DNA from: Mercurialis annua
Lineage: Eukaryota; Streptophyta; Magnoliopsida; Malpighiales; Euphorbiaceae
Assembly (NCBI RefSeq): GCF_937616625.2
Contig: NC_065573.1
Span: forward strand, 18,491,001 to 18,555,000
DNA: 64,000 bases
Reading direction: 5' to 3'
Part shown: one piece after another, positions 12,487 through 24,546 of the stretch
Layout of the letters: every line of letters begins with the position of its first letter
How positions within the stretch are numbered: the stretch's first letter is position 1
Notes under the pieces: generated by a model
Databases searched by the model: none
What the model saw: the letters and a program-made list of their open reading frames with translations, nothing else
What the model was told of the DNA's origin: nothing
Program-made: the position numbers and the translations under genes

Positions 12487-13080
12487 TTTTTTTAAAATAA
12501 AATAAAAAAGCACTTTTGTGTTTGTAATATTTTAAAAAATAATTACTGTACTTTGAGTCGCAACTAAATTGGTAAAGCATTTTTTATATAAGTGAGATTA
12601 TATATTCAAACAATACTTATTTATGCAGCCATTTAAAATTTGGAGTTAAAACTTTACCTCCCGTAAAAGACTTATTCCACAATAGAATCCGACCCTCTAT
12701 CCATCTCTACCTCTAAAGTTTGAATCTCCAGCTGAACCATATCAAATTTGGTATTCAAATTGCCAAAAGAGTTTTTATTACAAACTTTGATTATATTACA
12801 AAGCTTCCTTAACTTAATCACAAGATGGCCCCTAGAAAATTAGCTGAAATTACTTTGTAAGAATCACTAATCAAAGTTTTGAAAGAGGAGTCTTTCCAGC
12901 AGGCATTTATCGATTTGAAAGATTTGGACCCCAATCTATAGCAAATGCCGAACAAAATAAAAAAAGGACATGATCCGAATAACTTCTAGGGAGAGCTTTC
13001 AAAATCAAATTAGGCCATAAAGAAAAAACTGAGAAGGACATGAAGCATCTATTTATCTTCAATCTAGAGTTACTATTTTA
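12487..13080. other. Intergenic with a possible decayed coding scrap
   Basis: Around 12824-12942 a plus-strand frame reads MAPRKLAEIT, a stop, then EESFQQAFIDLKDLDPN, interrupted by stops. I do not recognise it and do not call a gene. Confidence 0.4.
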
Positions 13081-13860
13081 TCATGCGAAGTAACGACCAT
13101 TTAAGTGAACATCTATTAGATTAGAACTTTGAATGAAATCCTGAAAATTTATCATCCCTGTTGTGAAGCCCAAATAATTTAGTCTCTCTTCCAGATGTAT
13201 AATCTCATTAAAGTCTCCCATCCAAACACAAAGTCTGTTTGTCTGTAATTTTTGCTTAATAACATCCCAGAGATAATATCTATCCATAGCTAATGTGCAA
13301 CCATAAACCAAAATAAATTTGAACTGTAAAAAAAAAACAACTCAAAATTAATGTTACTCCAACGCGGATGAGTGACAATACGAGAAGGAGACAAACTGTT
13401 TGAATCCCAAATACTGCAAGACCTCCTGAACCTCCAGAAGAAGGAGAAAAATAATAGCCAAAATCATTTGAATGCCACAAAAAAATTAATCAATTAGTCA
13501 TCAATAAAATCTTTTTTAGTTTTGATCAAACCAATAATAAAAAAATAATTTTTAAACACTAAAGATCTAATTATTCACCGCTTCCTTAAAAACTTTAAAC
13601 CACCATGATAATTCTATGCGACACAATTAAAGTGAGTAATCATAAAAAAGAATAAAAAACCTCGAGAAAGAAGGAATCTGTTAAACTAGATTCGGTACCT
13701 CATTGTTCAAAGCTTGGATCAATAACCTCAGTATTTCATCTTGATGTTCAATAGAAAATAATTCCAACTGCATGCCATGTCTTCTTTACTTCTGAAGTTA
13801 TGACAATATTATGGGTTTCCGTATTGTTCTTGTTTGAGTTCTTAAATATTCGATTCTAAC

Positions 13861-14336
13861 CAATGTAGCACGGAAACGGAAACGGGAAACGGGAAACGGA
13901 AACGACACGAAACGGACACGGGGAAACGGCGAATTTTTAAAATGAAGGACATGAAACGTGGGGGAAACGTGTAAATAATAAAAATATAAGGATATATTAA
14001 TAATATTAGAAATTATAAAATGCTACATATATATTAAATTTTATTTATATATTTATGTCAATTAATAAAATAAATTAAATATAATTAAATCCAATAAAAA
14101 TAAGAAAATAAGCTACATTATAGATAAAATAATAATAAAAGTTGTGGGTAATTGATTCATAAAAATTATTTTTTGAGGTTTTTTGAGGTTTTTTTATAAT
14201 TATATAATTTTTTTTTATTTATGGAAACGACCCGAAACGTTTCCTAATGAGTTTCCGAGAGTTTCTGAGAGTTTCTGGTTTCTGAAACGTTTCCGAAACG
14301 GGATACGCAACTTTATCGAAGTTTCCGTGCTTCATA
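13861..14336. mobile_element. MITE with 9-bp target duplication (476 bp)
   Basis: The ends read CAATGTAGCACGGAAAC and, on the complement, TATGAAGCACGGAAAC. Both subterminal regions are packed with GAAACGG/CCGTTTC motifs. The perfect 9-bp duplication GATTCTAAC lies at 13852-13860 and 14337-14345, favouring a Mutator-like origin. Confidence 0.8.
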
Positions 14337-14490
14337 GATTCTAACTAACTAGTTGTACTATTAGAGAAAGAATTTAGGTTGGTTTTAGAAGTGGCTGTCT
14401 TGAATTTCTTGTGCTGCATGATAAAGAAAGAATTCGGGTCTGGAAAAGTTACTTTCGAATGATTGAATTATCTGAAATATCACCGGAGAG

Positions 14491-14957
14491 TAGGGGTGTG
14501 CAAAACCGAACCGAAACCGAAAATCGAACCAAAAATTGCCGGTTCGGTTTTATAATTAAGATTTTTTAATACATCTCAGTTCGGTTCGGTTTTGAATTTT
14601 CAAAAACCAAAAAACCGAAAAATTGATATTTTAAAATTTATTAATTCTTTTCTAGAAATATCAATATTATTTTAAAAAAAACAATACTATTTTTTTTCAT
14701 ATTTAAGTGTTATTGTGTGTAAAACATTACAATTGACTTAGATTTGAAATTTAGATTTATTTATTTTATTTTAATTTTTTATGAGTAAAATTTAAAGAAA
14801 AAAGAATTATTTTTCTATTTTGATAAAATCGAAAACCGAACTGAACCGAACCGATTTTTTCGACAAAATTCCGACCGGTTTTAAAATTCTTAAAAAATTG
14901 ATCGGTTTTGATAATTCCACTTCCGAACCGAATCTAAAAACCGAATGCACACCCCTA
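14491..14957. mobile_element. hAT-type MITE (467 bp)
   Basis: Perfect 12-bp terminal inverted repeats TAGGGGTGTGCA and TGCACACCCCTA, with subterminal ACCGAACCGAA repeats in both orientations. The perfect 8-bp duplication CCGGAGAG at 14483-14490 and 14958-14965 is diagnostic of hAT elements. Confidence 0.9.
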
Positions 14958-15343
14958 CCGGAGAGTAGGGTCTAGTTAGGGGAAGGATCATTGGAATTCA
15001 TCATATACTCCTTGCTAAATGTTGTAGCGCCTACTTGTTCCTCCGAATTAGCAGTATCCTTAAACTGAACATCATAAAAAACACAACAGTCTTCTTCACA
15101 CTCTGAGTCTGAATTCGAGTAATATGGAATTTCCATAAGAAGGGGTATATCAATTTCACTAACATGAATAAAAAATTTCTTGCCATCAATAATAACAGGT
15201 AAGTCACAATCAATCTGAGAAGCAGCTGTTGAAATAAGGACTGAACCCGTATTCATTCTTTTCTTGTTTAAGACCATTGGTGATATAGAAATAGAACTGC
15301 CCAATCTGTCACCTACAAGCAAAAAAATTATTGTTTCTCTCAT

Positions 15344-16213
15344 GCCTTAATAGGGATACATGTTATCGTGATCCAAACAAAACGTTCTCCCGGAAAAAAA
15401 AAAAACCATCCCAAGACATAAAACTGGTGAAGAAATCGGATAACATATGAAAAATACGTTCGAATTGTTCTTATTTATTATTTTTTTCATCTAAAATTAA
15501 AAGATTGTTTTATTATTTTTGTTATAAAGTATAACTACTTATAATTAATTATTATTCAGATTGTTAAAGTTCTATATTGAATTAGATTGTGTTGATATAA
15601 AAAAGTATAATTATGAAATATACATCCAAATCTTTTTGAATCTGTTAAGGTAATTGATGAATTTGGATTCAAAATCAATAAAGTATCTTTATTCATTTGA
15701 CCAATTAAAAATAATATTTTTAATTTTTAAATTAATTAAAAATAATACTTTCCGTTTTTAAATCAATTAAAGATAAAAGTTACCTTAATTTACAAAATGT
15801 ATTCATATCGTGTAATTTTATTTTTAACTCATTTAAAAATAAATTATTATTTTATAATTTTAAAATAAAAAATAAATTATTTAATTTTGAATTATAAATT
15901 TGAAAATCCAATTCACCCTTTACGCTTTTTTCTTTTTGATGATTACGGAAACACAAAAAGCCAGCCAGCATGTTGAATTTCTCTGAAGTGTAATAAACGT
16001 CATCGTGAAGATTCATAAACAAATAAAAATAAAACGTCATTTTGAAGTTAGCAATTTTTTTATTTTTTTTTTGACGAAATCTTGAAGTTAGCTGAATATA
16101 CAACATTCGCCCCTGTCAGTGTTTGTCCGATCTGAACAAATGGACCATTATTTCTTTCAACTATTTCGTGACTTTTCTAATGCTAAAATTAGGTTCAACA
16201 AACATTATCAGCA
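15344..16213. other. Intergenic, nothing recognised
   Basis: AT-rich. Open stretches around 15852-16106 show no domain and are treated as chance. Confidence 0.5.
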
Positions 16214-16223
16214 TAAATATCTT

Positions 16224-16590
16224 GGCTAAATTTATTTTAAAATTCTTAAATTTTCATTTTTTATTTCATCAAGTCTTTTAATTTTTATTTAGTTTTTTTA
16301 AAATCTTAAATTTTTATTTTTTAGTTTATCAGGTCCCTCAACTTCTATTTGATTTTCTCAAATCCTTAAACTTTTATTTTTTGATTCATTAGGTCCTTAA
16401 ATGAATATCCATTTAAGGACCCAATAAACCAAAAAATAAACAATTAGGAACTTGAAAAAGACAAATAAAAATTGAAGGATCCGAGGAATCAAAAAAATAA
16501 AAGTTTGAGGACCTGAAAAAGTCAAATATAAGTTAAGGGACCTAATAAATAAAAAATATATAATTTAGGTACCTTAAAATAGCTTTAGCC
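16224..16590. mobile_element. Foldback MITE built of tandem ~70-bp units
   Basis: Ends are GGCTAAA and TTTAGCC, with a 10-bp duplication TAAATATCTT at 16214-16223 and 16591-16600. The left arm consists of about three diverged tandem units (ccttaaatttttattttttg ... caggtcc), and the right arm holds the same units inverted, meeting near 16395-16410. Confidence 0.75.
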
Positions 16591-16600
16591 TAAATATCTT

Positions 16601-17158
16601 TTTGTTGAAACTGGATTTGTATTATCAATCTTAACGTCGACAAGTAAACTAAACCTACAAATTTTTAGAATTTTTCTTTTAGTTGAAATAATATTTTACA
16701 TTTTTCTAGAATCAATATGCTTAGAATAATTTTTTAATTTATTATTATCAAGATACATCTTTCTATAAATAATATATATTTTAAAATTATATATATATAT
16801 ATATATATAATTATGTTCAAAATATTTATTTAAAATAATTATAAAATTTTACATCAAATATGTAAATTTAATGTGAGTATAATCTATAAAAAATAGTATA
16901 AAGATTTCTCATCCATTTTCCATCCGTAAATCTAATTCATGATGATTGTGGTGGAACTTTTGTTATGCTAGGACTAGGAGGTTGGTAAGTCATTGTAAAC
17001 GTGTAAAAGAAAATAGACTTCTATAGTGGTTTATGTTTGTTTTAAATTGTATTCATTTAATAAAAGAAATTGATCAACTATTATTTGAGTGTGAAATATT
17101 TATTTATAGAAAGTTTAAAGTATAACAAATATAAAAGCTAGTTAATTTACATAAACTC
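16601..17158. other. Intergenic with a short (AT)n run
   Basis: AT-rich; a short TA repeat lies at about 16786-16809. Nothing coding seen. Confidence 0.5.
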
Positions 17159-17161
17159 TAA

Positions 17162-17702
17162 GGGGCCGTTTGGTTTAAGGTTGGGAATGAGAATCAGAAT
17201 GTGATTCGGAATGAGAAGGAATGGGAATGGGAATGATTGTTTTCATTTTTTATTTAGTTCAAAGTGTAGAAATAGAAATGGGAATGGGTAAAGTTTAATA
17301 AAAAATTTATTTATTATTTATTAAAAATATTTTTTTATATAAAAAAATTATATTTAAAAATAAAATTTAAAAAAAATTATTTTTTTAAAAACAATTATTC
17401 CCTAATGTAATTTGACAAATATATAAATATACTTAAAATAAAAAATATATAAATATTTTAAGTTTAATAAATAATTTTTTAATAATTATATATTTATTAT
17501 TTATCATTAAAATATTTTGTTAAATTTTGATTTCCATTCCCAAAAGTTCATTCCCATATGGTAAGGGAATGGGTGATTTCCATTGAAGGGGGTAATCACA
17601 TTTTCATTCCCTAATGTAATTTGACAAAACAAACATAAATAATGGAAATCATTCTCATTCCCATTTCTATTTCCCTCTTTTTTTGGCGAACCAAACGATC
17701 CC
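17162..17702. mobile_element. Tourist-like MITE (541 bp)
   Basis: Terminal repeats GGGGCCGTTTGGTT and AACCAAACGATCCC with TAA duplicated at 17159-17161 and 17703-17705, as in PIF/Harbinger-derived Tourist MITEs. Subterminal GGAATGGGAATG blocks are mirrored as CATTCCC. Confidence 0.85.
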
Positions 17703-17705
17703 TAA

Positions 17706-18713
17706 ATGTTTTTGAACAAATAGGCTATATAAAATGAGGGATAAAAAAATATCTCCTTCCATAATAATTGTGTGTGCAATCTTATAAAAGAATTATCATA
17801 GGAAAGAGTTTTGCTTTTTCTCCTTTTGCCTATTTACTTTTTAATTATATAGTTGTTGGTGTGCTTTTATAATGGTTCAAAAGCATTATACTGTATATAG
17901 GAGAAAATATGACCGAAATTTCAATTAGTGTTTTTTTAAGATTTAATATCAACCGTCCATCAAATTAGAGTTATAATTGGGAAAACTCTTCTCTATAATA
18001 ACTAAATTATTTAGATATATCATATTTTCTATAGCAGATAAGATTTTTAATTCGGCCATAATACGGAGGAAAAAATAGGTTTGCGGATCAAATAAGTATC
18101 CTTATGTCATTTTTTTAAGGACTATTAAATCATTTTCATACAAAAGGGACAAAACTTTAATTAAGTTTAAAAAATGCTCTTTGGATGTACTTTAACTAGA
18201 GATTGTAATAATTTTTATAGAAAAAGAATTGCACTACAAGTGTTTGAACTTTTTTTTTTTCTATGAGTCTCAAATTTTTGTAATACTAAAATGGTGTTTG
18301 AACTGTTTAAAACCATATTAAATTGTTTTTTTTTTTCATTTTTCGGCTTGCCGGTGATGACTATTCAGGTATAGCATTGCCAACTTCATTAGATGCCAAT
18401 CTATGTCATTGTCCACATAAGCCGACAATTTTTAACTAGGAATGGCCAACGCTGATGGAGGTAATACTCGACATGACCCACTACTAATGCTAATAGAAGT
18501 CCCGTTCTTTATAGCCACTCTCGAACTAGAAGAACCCCTGAAAGAATCAAGGATAGAAATTTTGTACTGATCAAGCTCATCATAAGAAAGTGAGCTCGAG
18601 AGTTTTTTGGTTCCTTCCCCCTTTATTTGTAAAGACCCCTAAATAACTTTTAATATTAATTAGACATTTCAAAAAATAAAAATTGAAATGAAGGAAAAAC
18701 AATAAAAGCCAAT
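17706..18713. other. Intergenic upstream of the split GRF exon
   Basis: AT-rich. This stretch could contain promoter and 5' sequence of the GRF zinc-finger gene that begins at 18714, but I cannot define a start codon, TATA box or upstream exon. Confidence 0.45.
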
Positions 18714-18748
18714 TGCTGCCCTTGCGGAGAAAGACACGTCATGAGAAT
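18714..18748 (+). pseudogene. GRF zinc-finger exon, 5' part
   Basis: The 35 bases before the copia 5' LTR read CCPCGERHVMR, matching the first Cys-x-Cys-Gly of a GRF zinc finger. The rest of the domain resumes immediately after the copia 3' LTR at 38863. Counting the 5-bp target site once, the frame continues as ...VMR then TSWTQPNPK..., the standard continuation of the domain. The same frame is closed upstream by TGA at 18684-18686, so an upstream exon, a lost start or decay must be assumed. Host-gene origin is inferred. Confidence 0.55.
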
Positions 18749-19438
18749 TGTTGGTACAAATTGAATTTAAAAAGATAAGGAAAAAAAGTGCTAATTGAGA
18801 ATAAAGAGAGAATTGTGGAATCCCACATTACTTAGGAGAACTCATTTAATTGAGCTTATAATGGTGTTCTCACACACTTGGATTTGTACCCCAAGGGGTA
18901 CCAATTTTGTGGATGGGCTAGGAGTTACATCCTACCCAATTTAACACACGCGCCGTCCGTCCAGCTGGCCTGGTCAGGTCAGGTTCGGTTTTAGCACCTA
19001 ATAAATTTTAATTTCTAAAATCTTTTTGTAACGTTTTATTTTTTGAATAAAATACAATCCCTTGATTTTCTCAAACGGTTTTGACACTAAATAACGTTTG
19101 ATTTATTTCCTTTACTTTTTTTATTACCGTTTTGTTTTCCAAAATCAGATAAATAGACTATGTCTTCCTCACTGAAAACTTCACTTTTACAAACAACAAA
19201 ATAAAAACGATTCTTGAACAATAATTAGACAGAGTGTAATTGACCGCTGAATACAGTGCAGTATTCATCGGAGTTTGGCTGTTTTATCCTGGGGACGACG
19301 TGGTACGTACGACTGCTTGCACCATCAGAGGCAGAGCCGCGAAACGTCTTAAAGAGAGCGACCTAATCCGCGACTCAGCCAGAAACGATGTTTGGTAATT
19401 TCGTTCCATTTCATAAACTGTTCCAACAATTTTAAGAT
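18749..19438 (+). repeat. 5' LTR of the copia element
   Basis: 690 bp TGTTGG...CCAACA, matching 23907-23976 and 38238-38862 with a few percent of differences, including a small insertion near 38500. Confidence 0.85.
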
Positions 19439-19454
19439 GTTTACAGTTTCTGCG

Positions 19455-22400
19455 ATGGCTAATGATGATGTTTCTGGTTTAGATTATGGTCGCTTTGATG
19501 TTAACAAACCGTTCCGTTTTGAGGGTATCCATTTCAAAAGATGGAGGCAGAAAACTGTATTTTTTCTCACCATGAAAAATGTTGCTACTGTTCTTACTAC
19601 TCCTTTACCTGTTGTTGCTGATACTGCTGATGGTGATGAACTGGATAAACAAACTGCCGATGTTCAACAATGGCTTAACAATGACTATTCATGCAAAAAC
19701 TATATTCTGAATGCTTTGTGTGATGATTTATATGACTATTATAATTCAGATAATTATAAGTCAGCTACTGAAATCTGGGAGGCGCTACAAAGGAAGTATG
19801 ATACGAAGGAGGCTGGAACAAAGAAGTATGTTGTCATTCGCTATCTGAAATATCAGATGACAGATGAAAAATCTGTCGAGGCTCAGTCACATGAATTGCA
19901 GAAAATTGCACATGAGATAATCTCTGAAGATATGGTCCTTGATGAACAATTTCAAGTTGCTGTATTGATTGATAAACTTCCCCCTTCGTGGAAGGATTTT
20001 AAGAATTCTCTCAGGCACAAAACCAAAGAATTTTCGCTGGAAAGTTTGATTACTCGCCTTCGTATTGAGGAAGAGGCGAGAAAACAGGACCAGAAAGATG
20101 AAGTGCTTGTTGTTTCAAACAACACCATAAAGTTCAATTCTGCGGTTCTGAAGCAAATGGCAAAAATTTTAAGAATCGGAATCGCAATGGGAACTTGAAC
20201 CAAAATATGAACCGTAACAGAAATAATCAGAATGGTAATCCTGCTCGGAACCATATTGTGAGACAGCAACCACCTGTCAGAAATGATCCGCCACAGTTTC
20301 TGTGTTTCAACTGTGGAAAACCGAGTCATATGGCACGCAAGTGTCGGAACAGACCAGGGGCATCCCTTCAGGCTAACCTGACTGAAGAGCCGTTTGTGGC
20401 TATGATCACTAAGATGATGTCTGAGATCAACCTTGTTGGTGGATCAGAAGGGTGGTGGGTAGACACGGGCGCATCTCGCCATGTCTGTCATGATCGTGCT
20501 ATGTTTAAGACATATACTGCTGTTGACGACAGGAAAGTGTTGTTGGGTGATACTCACACCACTACTGTTGCTGGAATTGGAAGTGTCGAACTGAAGTTCA
20601 CTTTAGGGAAGACATTGATCTTGAAGGATGTAATGCATACTCCTCTGATGAGGAAGAATTTGGTGTCTGGCTATCTTCTCAACAAGGCTGGGTTTTTTTC
20701 AAACTATTGGGGGTGATATGTACACCATCACTAACAATGTTATTTTTCTGAGAAAGGATTATGCTTGTGAGAATATATGTTCAAGATGAATGTTGAAATT
20801 AATAAAGTATCTGCTTCAGTTTACTTGTTGTCTGATTTTAATGTTTGGCATGCTAGACTTTGTCATGTTAATAAACGAATTATTAATAATATGAGTAACC
20901 TAGGATTAATTCCTAAAATGACTTTAAATGATTTTGAAAAATGTGAATTTTGCAGTCAGGTTAAGATAACAAAAACATCACATAGATCAGTAATTAGAGA
21001 ATCTGAACCATTAGATTTAATTCATTCTAATATATGTGAACTTGATGGAACTTTGACTAGAAATGGCAAGCGTTATTTTATCACTTTTATTGATGATTGT
21101 TCTGATTTTACTTTTGTGTACTTGATGAAAAATAAGAGTGATGCACTTGATATGTTCAAGTTATTTGTTACAGAAATTGAAAATCAATTTAATAAGAAAA
21201 TTAAAAGATTTCACAGTGATAGAGGTACTGAATATCAATCAAGCTTGTTTATATATTTCTATAACTCGCATGGTATAGTACATGAAAGAATTGCACCTTA
21301 TTCTCCTGAAATGAACGGTAAAGCCGAAAGAAAAAATAGAACATTTACCGAAGCTGTAGTGTCTATTTTATTAAACTCAGGTGCTACTTCTTATTGGTGG
21401 GGTGAAATATTATTGACTGTTTGCTACGTACTAAACAGAGTACCAAAATCGAATAATAAGATTTCACCTTATGAGATTTTAAAGAAAAGACAACCAAATT
21501 TGTCTTATTTGAGAACATGGGGCTGTTTGGCCTATGTTAGGATTCCTGATCCAAAACAAATAAAATTAGCAAGTAGAGCCTATGAATGTGTGTTCATTGG
21601 GTATGCAGTCAATAGCAAGGCATACAGATTTTATGACTTGACTGCACGAGTGATTATTGAATCCGTGGATGCTGATTTTTATGAACAGAAATTACCTTTC
21701 AAATTAGGAAATAGTGGGGGCGAATCATCTAGTAACATTCCTGTTGTCAGGAATAATGAGATTACAGATGATATAGAACTAGAGATCAGAAGGAGTAAAA
21801 GAGCTTGAATCTCGAAAGACTTTGGTCCAGATTTCCAAGTCTATTCCTTAGAGGAGGATCCTGCAAACCTCCAGGAAGCTATAACTTCTTTAGATGCTGA
21901 TCTTTGGCAAGAAGCCATAAATGATGAGATGGAATCTTTGGAGTCCAATAAGACTTGGCATTTGACTGATTTATCCCCCGGTTGCAAGACCATAGGTTGT
22001 AAGTGGATTTTGAAAAAGAAAATGAAACCTGATAGCACAGTTGATAAATATAAAGTTCGACTTGTGGCTAAGGGTTATAGACAACGTGAAAATGCTGATT
22101 TCTTTGATACCTTTTCACCAATTACTAGAATAACATCCATTAGAGTGCTGATTTCGATCGCTGCACTTTATGATTTGGTAGTACACCAAATGGATGTTAA
22201 GACCGCCTTTCTGAATGGTGAATTGGAGGAAGAAATTTACATGGACCAACCTGAAGGTTTTGTGATATATGGACAGGAACAGAAAGTGTGCAAGTTAGAC
22301 AAATCCTTGTATGGTCTAAAACAGGCACCTAAGCAATGGCATGAGAAATTTGATAATCTTGTCATCTCAAATGGTTTTAAAGTGAATGAAAGTGAGAAAT

Positions 22401-23325
22401 GTATATATTACAAATATGAGAATGAGCTTTGTACTTTCATATGTTTATATGTCGATGACTTGTTGATTTTTTGATCAAATATTCATGTTGTGAATGCTGT
22501 GAAATTAATGTTGGGTGCCAACTTTGATATGAAAGATCTAGGTGAAGCGAATGTCATTCTTGGCATAAATATAACTAGATCTGAAAAAGGAATTTCTTTA
22601 GATTAATCTCACTATGTTGAGAAGATTCTAAAGAAATATAACTACTTCGACTGTAAACCTGCATGTACACCTTATGATCCAAGTGTAAAACTTTTTAAGA
22701 ACACTGATGATAGTGTAAGACAGTCTGAATATTCAAGCATCATTGGCAGCCTTCGGTATGCCACTGATTGTACTAGACCGGACATTGCATATGTCGTTGG
22801 ATTACTGTGCAGGTTTACTAGTAGACTTAGTATTGAGCATTGGCATGCTATTGAAAGGGTCATGAGATACCTTAAAAGAACAATGAATCTTGGATTACAT
22901 TATCTGAAGCATCCTGCTGTACTTGAAGGGTACAGTGATGCAGATTGGAATACATTGTCAGATGATTCCAAAGCAACGAGCGGCTATATTTTTAGTATAG
23001 CTGGTGGAGCTGTTTCTTGGAAATCAAAGAAATAGACGATTCTGGCTCAATCTACGATGGAGTCAGAAATGATAGCACTAGCGACTGCAGTGAAGAATCA
23101 GGATGGCTAAGAAGCCTGCTAGTTGAGATTCCCTTATGGAAAAGACCGATACCAGCTGTGTTGATCCATTGCGATAGTACCGCGGCTATTGCAAAAATTG
23201 AGAACCGTTATTATAATGGTAAGAAAGGACAGATACGTCGTAAGCACAGCACTGTTAGAGAATTTATCTCAACAGGGGCTGTTAGAGTGGATCATGTACG
23301 CACTGATGATAACTTCCTTTGACGA
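19455..23325 (+). pseudogene. Copia gag-pol with stops and frameshifts
   Basis: Gag starts MANDDVSGLDYGRFDVN at 19455; the copia gag core (YILNALCDDLYD, KYDTKEAGTKKY, LPPSWKDFKNSL) runs to about 20100. A frameshift lies near 20160-20195. The zinc knuckle CFNCGKPSHMARKC lies at about 20303-20344 and the protease WWVDTGASRHVCH at about 20450-20485. Two compensating shifts lie near 20700 and 20775. Integrase spans about 20840-21700, with the HHCC remnant WHARLCHVN...CEFC, FIDDCS, FHSDRGTEY and NGKAERKNR. Reverse transcriptase spans about 21930-22600 (KTAFLNGELEEEIYM, LYVDDLLIF). RNase H spans about 22920-23320 (YSDADW, CDSTAAI). In-frame stops at 21806, 22472, 22604 and 23033 confirm loss of function. 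Confidence 0.88.
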
Positions 23326-23906
23326 AAGGATTAGCTAGAGAGAAAGTCCATAGAACTTCCAAAGGAATGGGACTATTGCCTATTGAATGAATCATCCATA
23401 ATGGTAACCCGACCTAACTGACTAGAGATCCCAAGAAATAGGTTCAATGGGTAATAACAAGTTATGAATGATATGAGCCAGAACATGCAAAATTGAGGCA
23501 TGATTCCTGAAGCGATTAGAGGATGAGTTAATAGAATCTCTTAATGAAGTCTATACTCCATTTGGAGTGGAGTACATAGCTACGGGAGTACTCTTGATAG
23601 CTTCACCTTTGTGAATGTGGAAGTGGGGCTGCTTTCTATGAAATTTGAGGTAAAATTTCTAGAGCGTTCACTAAACTGGGATAGACGTGCATGGCCATAA
23701 ACGCACGGGCTTTTGAATACACTCTTAGAAAAGGTTGTGTGTGGTTAGATGTCCGAGATAGAGTTCAAGACTACGAGTCACTCTTGTTGAATCAGAATCT
23801 AACACACTACGCAAAGGTTCAAATCGAAAGATACCTTTGCTTATGCGCAATCTTACTGGATCAGAAATTGCTCGAGAAATTATTTTTAAAATTCAAAGTG
23901 GGGGAT
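23326..23906 (+). other. Copia 3' untranslated region with polypurine tract
   Basis: No convincing ORF. It ends AAAGTGGGGGAT directly before the 3' LTR, a typical copia polypurine tract. Confidence 0.7.
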
Positions 23907-23976
23907 TGTTGGTACAAATTGAATTTAAAAAGATATGGAAAAGAAAAGTGCTAATTGAGAATAAAGAGAGCATTGT
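23907..23976 (+). repeat. Copia 3' LTR, first part
   Basis: The first 70 bp (TGTTGGTACAAATTGAA...) end at the target site ATTGT (23972-23976) of the inserted solo LTR. The sequence resumes at 38233. Confidence 0.88.
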
Positions 23977-24137
23977 TGTAATACCCTGGAAAATTTTCAA
24001 ATTTTTCTAAGAGATTTCGGAAATAAAATTGAGTCGTTTTCGGTTTATTGGTTCGATTCAGCGTTCGGTCCGAGTTTTAATTCTTTTGAGTTTGGTTGAA
24101 CCACAAATGATTTGCCCAAGTCTGAAAAGAGAGACCT

Positions 24138-24267
24138 GAACAATTCACTAAGGTCTCGTTCGAAATTCTTATTCTCGAACGAGACAGTGAATTGTTCAGC
24201 TGTTCTCGTTCGAGAATCAGAATCTCGAACGAGAACATCTCCCTTTTCAGCTGGTCTCGTTCGAGAC
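24138..24267. repeat. CG-centred hairpin cluster in solo LTR
   Basis: Three hairpins in 130 bp. The first pairs 24138-24163 with 24175-24198 (GAACAATTCACT and GTCTCGTTCGA with their complements). The second pairs GTTCTCGTTCGAGA at 24202-24215 with 24223-24236. The third is the palindrome-like GTCTCGTTCGAGAC at 24254-24267. It lies about 160-290 bp from the LTR start. Confidence 0.85.
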
Positions 24268-24546
24268 TAGCTCTGCCTTGCGTGGGGGCACTTTTGTCCT
24301 TTATTCTAACCTATTTCGACCTACTTAAATACGAAACTTTCTATCCTAATTCATTCTCCACACTACAAGCAAACCCTAGCCACCTTTAACGTGCATTTTC
24401 ACTGAGAAACAACGCTGTAATCACCTGTCAAAGTCGCTGTTTCGGTAAGCCTTATTGTTCTTGATAATTTCAGTTTTACCTTTTGAACGGCATTCCGTAT
24501 ATTTGATCGTTCTCCTTTGTTTTTAGATCGAAATTGATTCCGTTTG

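Larger units (their letters stand above)
13081..15343 (-). pseudogene. Decayed L1-type LINE fragment, minus strand
   Basis: At 13480-13081 (minus) two frames together show the apurinic endonuclease of plant L1 LINEs: SGGSGGLAVF, then WMGDFNEIIHLEERL and FIQSSNLIDVHLNGR. Upstream on the same strand, 15343-14972 encodes a 123-residue stretch with PVIIDGKKFFIHVSEID and an acidic tail, which resembles the linker between LINE ORF1 and the endonuclease. I infer a single LINE split by the MITEs at 13861-14336 and 14491-14957. The reverse transcriptase is absent and frames are broken, so it is non-functional. Confidence 0.6.

Noticed and set aside
12824..12942. Possible coding scrap starting MAPRKLAEIT
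   Set aside because: Stops interrupt it within about ten codons and I recognise no family; kept only as a note.
23691..23954. 87-codon open frame at the copia 3' end
   Set aside because: It runs across the polypurine tract into the LTR and has no recognisable domain.
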